A stretch of DNA of 64,000 nt. It comes from Chloroflexota bacterium. Lineage in GTDB: Bacteria > Chloroflexota > Limnocylindria > P2-11E. Shown here piece after piece: positions 59,131 to 64,000 of this stretch; positions within the stretch are counted from its first letter, which is position 1; every line of letters starts with the position of its first letter. A program made the position numbers and the translations under genes. The notes beneath the pieces were generated by a model. The model made no database searches. It was not told the origin of the DNA and saw only the letters and a list, made by a program, of their open reading frames with translations. The DNA lies in contig JACQAT010000007.1 in assembly GCA_016194865.1 (NCBI GenBank), forward strand, positions 62,001-126,000, in the 5' to 3' direction.

Positions 59131-60201
59131 GTGCAGGTGATCGAGGCGGCCCTCGGCGCGTTCCTCGTCTGGGCCGCGCTCCACGACGTGTTCCAGTCCG
59201 TCATCGTGCCGCGGCCCACACCGAGCCGGTATCGGCCGGCGGCGCTCCTCGTCCGCAGGAGCTGGCCCATCTATCGCGATCGCTACCGGGACGTGACCGA
59301 CCCCGGCCGCCGCGAGAAGCGTCTCGGCGTCTACGCCCCCGCGCTCGTGATCGCGCTCCTCTCGCTGTGGATGCTGATGCTGGTGCTCGGCTTCGGCCTC
59401 GTCCTCCACGCGCTGCGCGACCAGGTGAAGCCGATCCCCGAGGACCTCGGGAGCGCGGTCTACTTCGCGGCGACATCCATCCTCACCATCGGCTTCGGTG
59501 ACTTCGTGGCGGTCGGATGGGCGGCCCGTGCCGTCGCGATCCTCGGTGGAGCGTCGGGCCTCGGCGTCGTCGCGCTCACGATCACGTACCTGTTCTCGCT
59601 CTACGGCTCGTTCCAGCGGCGCGAGGTGCTCGTCGTGACGCTCGATGAGCGCGCCGGCGCGCCGCCCTCGGGTGTCACGCTGCTCGAGACGTTCGCGCGC
59701 CTCCACATCCGAGAGGAGCTCCCGAGCCTCTTCGCGCGGTGGGAGGGATGGTGCGCCGAGGTGCTCGAGAGCCACCTCGCGTATCCGATCCTCGCCTTCT
59801 TCCGCTCGACCCACGACAACGAGTCGTGGGTCTCGGCGCTCGGCGCGATGCTCGACGCGGCGACGTTGCTGCTCACGGTGATCGACGATGGCGCGCACGG
59901 GCAGGCAAAGGTCACGCGCGGGATCGGCGCGCATCTCGTCGAGGACTTCAGCAATTTCCTGCGCATCGCCTCGAGCGGCGACGCCGGCGTGGAGCGCAGT
60001 GAGTTCGACGCCGCGCGCACGCGGCTCGCTGCGGCCGGGTACGCGCTGCGCGAGCCCGAGAGCGCGTGGGCAGAGTTCAGCAGGCTTCGCTCGCAGTACG
60101 CCTCCAGCCTCAACGACCTCGCGCGCTACCTGGCGGTGCCGCCGACCGAGTGGATCGGCGATCGCTCCGCCCTCCGTCACGGGCCGGTGCGGCCGGCCTA
60201 A
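59131..60201 (+). CDS. K+ channel-like protein (Ion_trans_2)
   Basis: 356 residues. One hydrophobic N-terminal segment, then a pair of membrane helices (LVIALLSLWMLMLVLGFGLVL; VAILGGASGLGVVALTITYLFSLYG) around the filter TSILTIGFGDFV. A cytoplasmic C-terminal domain of about 180 residues lacks a recognised RCK motif. GTG 59131. Its regulation is unknown. Confidence 0.83.
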   Translation: MQVIEAALGAFLVWAALHDVFQSVIVPRPTPSRYRPAALLVRRSWPIYRDRYRDVTDPGRREKRLGVYAPALVIALLSLWMLMLVLGFGLVLHALRDQVKPIPEDLGSAVYFAATSILTIGFGDFVAVGWAARAVAILGGASGLGVVALTITYLFSLYGSFQRREVLVVTLDERAGAPPSGVTLLETFARLHIREELPSLFARWEGWCAEVLESHLAYPILAFFRSTHDNESWVSALGAMLDAATLLLTVIDDGAHGQAKVTRGIGAHLVEDFSNFLRIASSGDAGVERSEFDAARTRLAAAGYALREPESAWAEFSRLRSQYASSLNDLARYLAVPPTEWIGDRSALRHGPVRPA

Positions 60202-60236
60202 CGAGCGCTCTGTTCGTCTCCATCCTCGGCGCACGC

Positions 60237-60242
60237 TAGGCT
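60237..60242 (+). promoter_or_regulatory. -10 box TAGGCT, leaderless promoter
   Basis: Ends 7 nt before ATG 60250. Confidence 0.5.
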
Positions 60243-60249
60243 CTCGCCG

Positions 60250-60609
60250 ATGCGCCGCGTGCTGGTCGTCGACGACGACGACGGGATCAGGGATTTCGTG
60301 ACCTCCGCGCTGTCGGAGGAGGGCTATGCGGTCGACGAAGCGGCCGACGGCGCCGAGGCGCTCGCCCACGCCTCCTCCTGGGACCCCGACCTCATCCTGC
60401 TCGACATGCGCATGCCCGTGATGGACGGTTGGGAGTTCGCGCGGACCTACCGCGACAAGCCCGGCAAGCACGCGCCGATCGTCATCGTCACGGCGGCCCT
60501 CGACGTCGCGAAGGATGCCAGGGAGATCGGCGCCGACGGCTTCCTCGCGAAGCCGTTCCAGCTCGACGACCTGCTACGCCTCGTCGACCAGCACACCCGC
60601 AGCAACTAA
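60250..60609 (+). CDS. Single-domain response regulator (CheY-like receiver)
   Basis: 119 residues, receiver domain only: acidic pocket DDDD near residues 8-11, phosphoacceptor Asp in LILLDMRMPVMDG, Thr in IVTAA and Lys in FLAKPF. No output domain. Partner kinase unknown; the kinase at 61 kb has its own OmpR regulator. Confidence 0.93.
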   Translation: MRRVLVVDDDDGIRDFVTSALSEEGYAVDEAADGAEALAHASSWDPDLILLDMRMPVMDGWEFARTYRDKPGKHAPIVIVTAALDVAKDAREIGADGFLAKPFQLDDLLRLVDQHTRSN

Positions 60610-60674
60610 GCGCCAGCCATCGCGGCCCTCTGGCACGCGCTTTGCGTCGAAGGCGCGTGCGAAGGAGGTGCCAC

Positions 60675-60824
60675 GTGCTCTGGACCATCGTTGTCGTGCT
60701 CTTGATCCTCTGGCTGCTCGGCGTCGTCGCGCTGCCGAGCATCGGGGCGCTGATCCACATCCTGCTGGTGCTCGCGCTCGTCGTGCTGATCCTGCAGCTG
60801 CTCAGCGGTAGGCGAGTCGTCTAG
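60675..60824 (+). CDS. Lmo0937-type small membrane protein
   Basis: 49 residues: MLWTIVVVLLILWLLGVVALPSIGALIHILLVLALVVLILQLL, two tight hydrophobic segments as in the Lmo0937 family. Clear SD AAGGAGGTG before GTG 60675. Often stress-linked; role unknown here. Confidence 0.8.
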   Translation: MLWTIVVVLLILWLLGVVALPSIGALIHILLVLALVVLILQLLSGRRVV

Positions 60825-60861
60825 CGCTCCGCAACGGAAGTTCCGTGTCCCGGCGCGAACG

Positions 60862-60896
60862 CGCAAGAAGGCCTGCTCAGGGCCGGCCTTCTTGCG
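60862..60896 (+). terminator. Hairpin after the small membrane protein
   Basis: CGCAAGAAGGCC (60862-60873), 11-nt loop, GGCCTTCTTGCG (60885-60896), 12 bp perfect. Followed by TGGGTG, no T-run. Confidence 0.6.
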
Positions 60897-61015
60897 TGGG
60901 TGGGGGTAGGGTCGTGCTCGCGCCAAAGCCTGCGGTCTGACCGTCAATGACAGGTCTACCGAAGGTCAACTCATCGGCAACGTCATGTGTGCGGTCCCGC
61001 ACACGTCGCGCTTGC

Positions 61016-61021
61016 TACGCT
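61016..61021 (+). promoter_or_regulatory. -10 box TACGCT before histidine kinase
   Basis: Ends 8 nt before GTG 61030; no SD. Confidence 0.4.
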
Positions 61022-61029
61022 CCAGATCG

Positions 61030-62814
61030 GTGGCGGACGTACTGCTGATCGAAGGCCAACAGGTCGAGCGAGCCATCGCCCGTGTGCGTTGGGCGGCGGC
61101 CGCGCTCATCGCCCTCCTCGGTCCGTTCTTTCCGAACCTCTCCGTGCTCGGCATCGTCGTGCTCGCCGGCTACGTGGTGGCCTACAACCTCGCGACGACC
61201 GCCGCGTCGGAGCGCGCGACCGATCCCGCGGCGCACCGGCGCATCGCGATCCTCGCGTTCATCGGCGATCTCATCACGTTCTCCGCGGCGGTCCTGCTCT
61301 TCTCGAGCGACCCGTTCTGGACCACGTACTTCGCGGGCACGCTGATCATCATCGGCACCGCGTTCCGCTTCGGGACGCGCGAGACCGCGATCGCGACGAT
61401 CGTCCTCAGCGCCGCGTACCTCGCGGTCAGTGTCTTCCGCCAGATCTCGTTCGGCTACGAGCTGAGCCCGCCGCGCGTCGCGTTCGGCGTGTCCATGTAC
61501 GTGATGACCGCGCTGCTCGTGGACCGCGTCGTGGGCGATGTCCACGCGATGCGCGTCGACCGCGAGGGTCTGATCCGGCGCCTCGAGCGGCGTGTCTCCG
61601 AGGATTCGGCGCTGTCCCAGGCGACGCGCATCGTCGCGACGGTCGCGGCGCCGGAGAGGGTCGTCCCCGCGCTGCTCCAGGCGAGCCGGTCGGTGCTTCG
61701 CTTCGATCGCGCGACGGTCTGGATCGCCGATGAAGCGTCCGGGACGTATCGCGTCCTGCACCGCCTCGGCGTCGCCGACCCACCGCTGCGCGACACGCTC
61801 CTCATCGGAGAAGGCCTGATCGCCGCGGCGCTGCGGGGCGCTGCGACCGTGCTCGTCCCGAACGTCCTCGAGGACCCCCGTTACGGCCAGCGCGCCAGCG
61901 GAGAGATCGCCCGCAGCATCATCGCGATCCCACTTCGCGTCGGCGGTCGCGTGGTCGCGATCTTCAGCCTCTCCCGCGCGCTTCCGGACGTCTTCACGGA
62001 GGACGACCTGCGGCTCTCCGACGCCGTCGCGGCGTTGATCGCGCAGGTGCTCGAGAATCAGCGGCTCTTCGCCGAGGCCGGGGAGGCCGAGGCGCTCCGC
62101 GCGCTCGACAAGCTGAAGGACGAGTTCCTGGCGGCGGTCAGCCACGAGCTGCGCACGCCGCTCACCGTCATCAGCGGTGCGCTCGAGGTGCTCGGCCGCC
62201 AGCCCGACCTGGGCGACCGCTCGAAGCGGCTCGTCGAGCAGGCTGGCCGCAGCGTCGAGCGGCTTCACCACGATGTGCAGGACCTCCTCGACCTGGCGCA
62301 GCTCCAGGAGTCGAAGATCGAGCTGTCGCGCGAATACGTGACGCCGCGACAGATCCTCGTCGAGGTCGCGACCGCGCACGAGGTCATCGCCGCGCGCCGC
62401 TCGCAGCGCCTCATCGTCCGCGCCGCGGAGCTACCGCCGGTCCTCGTCGACCGGCGGCGAATGCACCAGATCCTCGCGAATCTCGTGGCCAACGCGATCC
62501 GCTATTCGCCTCCGGACACGGATATCGAGCTCGTGGCCGAGCGGCGCGGCGAGGAGCTCCACCTTGCCGTGCGGGATCGCGGGCCCGGCGTGCCGGAGGC
62601 GGACCGGGAGCGCGTGTTCGACAAGTTCTACCGGTCGCCCGCCACGCGGGACCACGCGAGCGGGACCGGCCTCGGCCTCGCGATCGCCAAGACGCTCGCC
62701 GAGCTGCATGGCGGCCGCGTGTGGGTCAAGCCGCGCGCTGACGGTGCCGGGAGCGCGTTCGTCATGGCGCTGCCATACGAGTCGGTACGCGAGCCGGCCG
62801 AGGTCCTGTCGTGA
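61030..62814 (+). CDS. Sensor histidine kinase with GAF domain
   Basis: 594 residues. N-terminal block of about six hydrophobic segments (residues 20-170), a GAF-type sensory domain (APERVVPALLQASRSVLRFDRATVWIADE ...), then HisKA (AVSHELRTPLTVISG with the phospho-His) and an ATPase with N box ILANLVANAIRYS, G1 DRGPGVPEADRERVFDKFYR and G2 GTGLGLAIAK. GTG 61030 is preferred to the upstream GTG/ATG frame. Overlaps its regulator (GTGA). Confidence 0.92.
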   Translation: MADVLLIEGQQVERAIARVRWAAAALIALLGPFFPNLSVLGIVVLAGYVVAYNLATTAASERATDPAAHRRIAILAFIGDLITFSAAVLLFSSDPFWTTYFAGTLIIIGTAFRFGTRETAIATIVLSAAYLAVSVFRQISFGYELSPPRVAFGVSMYVMTALLVDRVVGDVHAMRVDREGLIRRLERRVSEDSALSQATRIVATVAAPERVVPALLQASRSVLRFDRATVWIADEASGTYRVLHRLGVADPPLRDTLLIGEGLIAAALRGAATVLVPNVLEDPRYGQRASGEIARSIIAIPLRVGGRVVAIFSLSRALPDVFTEDDLRLSDAVAALIAQVLENQRLFAEAGEAEALRALDKLKDEFLAAVSHELRTPLTVISGALEVLGRQPDLGDRSKRLVEQAGRSVERLHHDVQDLLDLAQLQESKIELSREYVTPRQILVEVATAHEVIAARRSQRLIVRAAELPPVLVDRRRMHQILANLVANAIRYSPPDTDIELVAERRGEELHLAVRDRGPGVPEADRERVFDKFYRSPATRDHASGTGLGLAIAKTLAELHGGRVWVKPRADGAGSAFVMALPYESVREPAEVLS

Positions 62815-63509
62815 AGGTGCTCGTGGTCGACGACGAGCCGGATGTCACGGCGGTGGTCGCGATGGGCCTCGGCCTGCAGCACCCGGAATACGTCGTCGTG
62901 GAGCACAACAGCGGCCTCACCGCGTCGCAGCGGATCGCGGACGAGCGTCCCGATATCGTGCTCCTCGACCTCACCATGCCCGGGCGAGACGGCTTCAGCG
63001 TGCTCAAGGAGCTGCGCGAGGGCGGGGGCGATGTGCCGGTCATCGTCCTCACCGCGCGCGATCTGGAGCAGGACAAGGTGCGTGGCCTGGAGCTCGGCGC
63101 CGACGACTACATCACCAAGCCGTTCAGCCACAAGGAGCTCGCGGCTCGGGTCGAGGCGGTGCTCCGCCGCTACCGCGCGGCGAACACGCAGGGGCGGAAC
63201 AACGTCTTCACCCACAACGGCCTGTCCATCGACTTCGCGCAACGCCGCGTGTCGCTCGGCGAGAAGCAGATCCCGCTCACGCCGACCGAGTACAACCTGC
63301 TCTATCACCTCGCGACGAACGCCGGCAGGGTCATGACCCACGAATCCCTGCTCTCGAAGGTCTGGGGCGACGAGTACCGCGACGAGGTCCACTACCTCAA
63401 GGTCTACGTCGGCCGGCTGCGGAACAAGCTCGAGGCCGACGCGCAGCAGTCCCGCTTCATCCTCACGGTGCGCGGCGTCGGATACGAATTCCCGAAGTCG
63501 ACCCATTGA
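62811..63509 (+). CDS. OmpR-family response regulator
   Basis: 232 residues. Receiver with VVDDEPD, phospho-Asp in VLLDLTMPGRDGF, Thr/Lys in VLTAR and ITKPFS, and an OmpR winged helix (LTPTEYNLLYHLATNAGRVMTHESLLSKVWG ... VYVGRLRNKLE ... VRGVGYEF). Same operon as the kinase; the ABC exporter downstream is a likely target. Confidence 0.95.
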   Translation: MKVLVVDDEPDVTAVVAMGLGLQHPEYVVVEHNSGLTASQRIADERPDIVLLDLTMPGRDGFSVLKELREGGGDVPVIVLTARDLEQDKVRGLELGADDYITKPFSHKELAARVEAVLRRYRAANTQGRNNVFTHNGLSIDFAQRRVSLGEKQIPLTPTEYNLLYHLATNAGRVMTHESLLSKVWGDEYRDEVHYLKVYVGRLRNKLEADAQQSRFILTVRGVGYEFPKSTH

Positions 63510-63533
63510 CTTTCATCCGCTGGCGCGGATAAA
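63506..63533 (+). promoter_or_regulatory. Sigma-70-type promoter before leader peptide and ABC exporter
   Basis: TTGACT (63506-63511), 16 bp, GATAAA (63528-63533), overlapping the stop of the response regulator. The clearest -35/-10 pair in the window apart from the 17-kb operon promoter. Confidence 0.65.
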
Positions 63534-63582
63534 GTGCGTGAGCCCGGAAGCGGGACAAGGACAAGAGGAGTGCGGCAGGAAC

Positions 63583-63663
63583 ATGTCGAACAGCTACATC
63601 CTTCGCCAGACGCCGACCGATGGCTTTGCCTCGGCGGAGCCTGCCCACATCCGGATGCAATAG
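63583..63663 (+). CDS. Putative leader peptide, 26 aa
   Basis: ATG 63583 to TAG 63663, preceded by CAGGA. Encodes a short peptide MSNSYILRQTPTDGFASAEP and a few more residues, no membrane segment. Located between a promoter and a terminator, upstream of the ABC gene, as in attenuation leaders. It could also be chance. Confidence 0.45.
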   Translation: MSNSYILRQTPTDGFASAEPAHIRMQ

Positions 63664-63692
63664 GGGCGTAGAGCCTCTCGCGCACCTCCGGA

Positions 63693-63724
63693 CCGTGGGC
63701 CTGAAGCCCACGGTTCTTTGTTTT
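63693..63724 (+). terminator. Rho-independent terminator/attenuator
   Basis: CCGTGGGC-CTGAA-GCCCACGG (63693-63713) then TTCTTTGTTTT. Lies 54 bp before the ABC gene ATG 63778, so it either separates transcripts or attenuates the exporter. Confidence 0.85.
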
Positions 63725-63777
63725 CGCCGATGACGGCGACGTGGGCGACGCGGATCCTCGCGAAAGGAACGTGACCC

Positions 63778-64000
63778 ATGACCCTCGACCTGGACCTGCA
63801 AGCGACGCGAGACGGCACCGTCAGTAGGCGCGGCGAGAGCCTCGCCCTTGTGGCGCGCGGCGTCTGCAAGAGCTTCCGCGGCGCCAAGACGGTCCGCGCC
63901 GTCGACGATGTCTCGCTGTCCGTGAGGCGCGGCGAGATCTACGGCCTGCTCGGGGCCAACGGCTCCGGGAAGTCGACGCTGATCCGCATGTTCTCGACCC
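63778..64000 (+). CDS. ABC transporter ATP-binding protein (3' end outside window)
   Basis: First 74 residues only. [51 protein letters not shown] with an intact Walker A, most like drug or antibiotic exporter ATPases (DrrA/CcmA type). SD GAAAGGA upstream of ATG 63778. It follows the putative attenuator. Confidence 0.9.
   Translation, partial: MTLDLDLQATRDGTVSRRGESLALVARGVCKSFRGAKTVRAVDDVSLSVRRGEIYGLLGANGSGKSTLIRMFST

Overview
The window is one compact, GC-rich (roughly 70%) bacterial chromosome segment. Genes lie mostly head-to-tail with 1-4 nt overlaps, and GTG starts are frequent. Several features suggest a Chloroflexota or Actinobacteriota-like soil or freshwater lineage: a tungsten-type aldehyde:ferredoxin oxidoreductase, an F420/LLM-type oxidoreductase, a fused E1 alpha-beta dehydrogenase, a MoaD-MoaE fusion, a chromosomal parAB pair and an RNase P RNA. 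No rRNA, 16S fragment or lineage marker is present, so the assignment is inference. Many genes appear to be transcribed leaderless from a -10 box of the form TAGACT / TAnnnT placed 6-9 nt before the start codon. The same box sits 6 nt before the predicted 5' end of the RNase P RNA.

Layout. 1-17 kb is housekeeping and general metabolism: a divergent GlcD/GlcF-type oxidase pair, an adenosine-deaminase-family enzyme, a tungsten AOR, a pyroglutamyl-peptidase homologue with Cys replaced by Ser, a DMT exporter, FabI, an MFS exporter, an alpha/beta hydrolase, an MBL hydrolase divergent from a gamma-glutamyltransferase, a class V aminotransferase and several uncharacterised proteins. 17.1-24.6 kb is one tightly overlapping seven-gene catabolic operon: FAD oxidoreductase, CaiB-type CoA-transferase, enoyl-CoA hydratase, an NMT1/SsuA-type ABC importer and an amidohydrolase. 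It is divergent from an XRE-cupin regulator, with a nested palindromic operator between them. It looks like an uptake-and-degradation system for an unidentified carboxylate that carries a nitrogenous group. 25-32.4 kb encodes a 2-oxoacid dehydrogenase cluster (fused E1 alpha-beta, an extra E1 beta, E2) followed by lipA and lipB.

32.4-35 kb holds small proteins (GYD, DUF2203, DUF3224 and membrane proteins). 35.1-40.7 kb looks like an accessory island: a LAGLIDADG protein, a GNAT acetyltransferase fused to an unknown domain, a coiled-coil lipoprotein and unrecognised small genes. It is bracketed by related repeats at 36.2 kb and 40.5-40.7 kb. 40.7-53 kb returns to core functions: ferredoxin, DUF309, a NifU-like protein without cysteines, a MoxR ATPase with its VWA partner, an amidase with a tiny upstream partner, an LLM oxidoreductase, a CuZn SOD, an EVE protein, the MoaD-MoaE fusion and a CorC-type CBS transporter.

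52.3-57.1 kb holds parB and parA, a tRNA with anticodon CAT, a decayed threonine-dehydratase-like gene, an RNase HI, rnpB and a CHRD lipoprotein. 57.2-64 kb holds an M3 oligopeptidase, a K+ channel, a lone receiver, a small membrane protein, a histidine kinase and OmpR-type regulator pair, and a short leader peptide with a terminator in front of a truncated ABC exporter gene.
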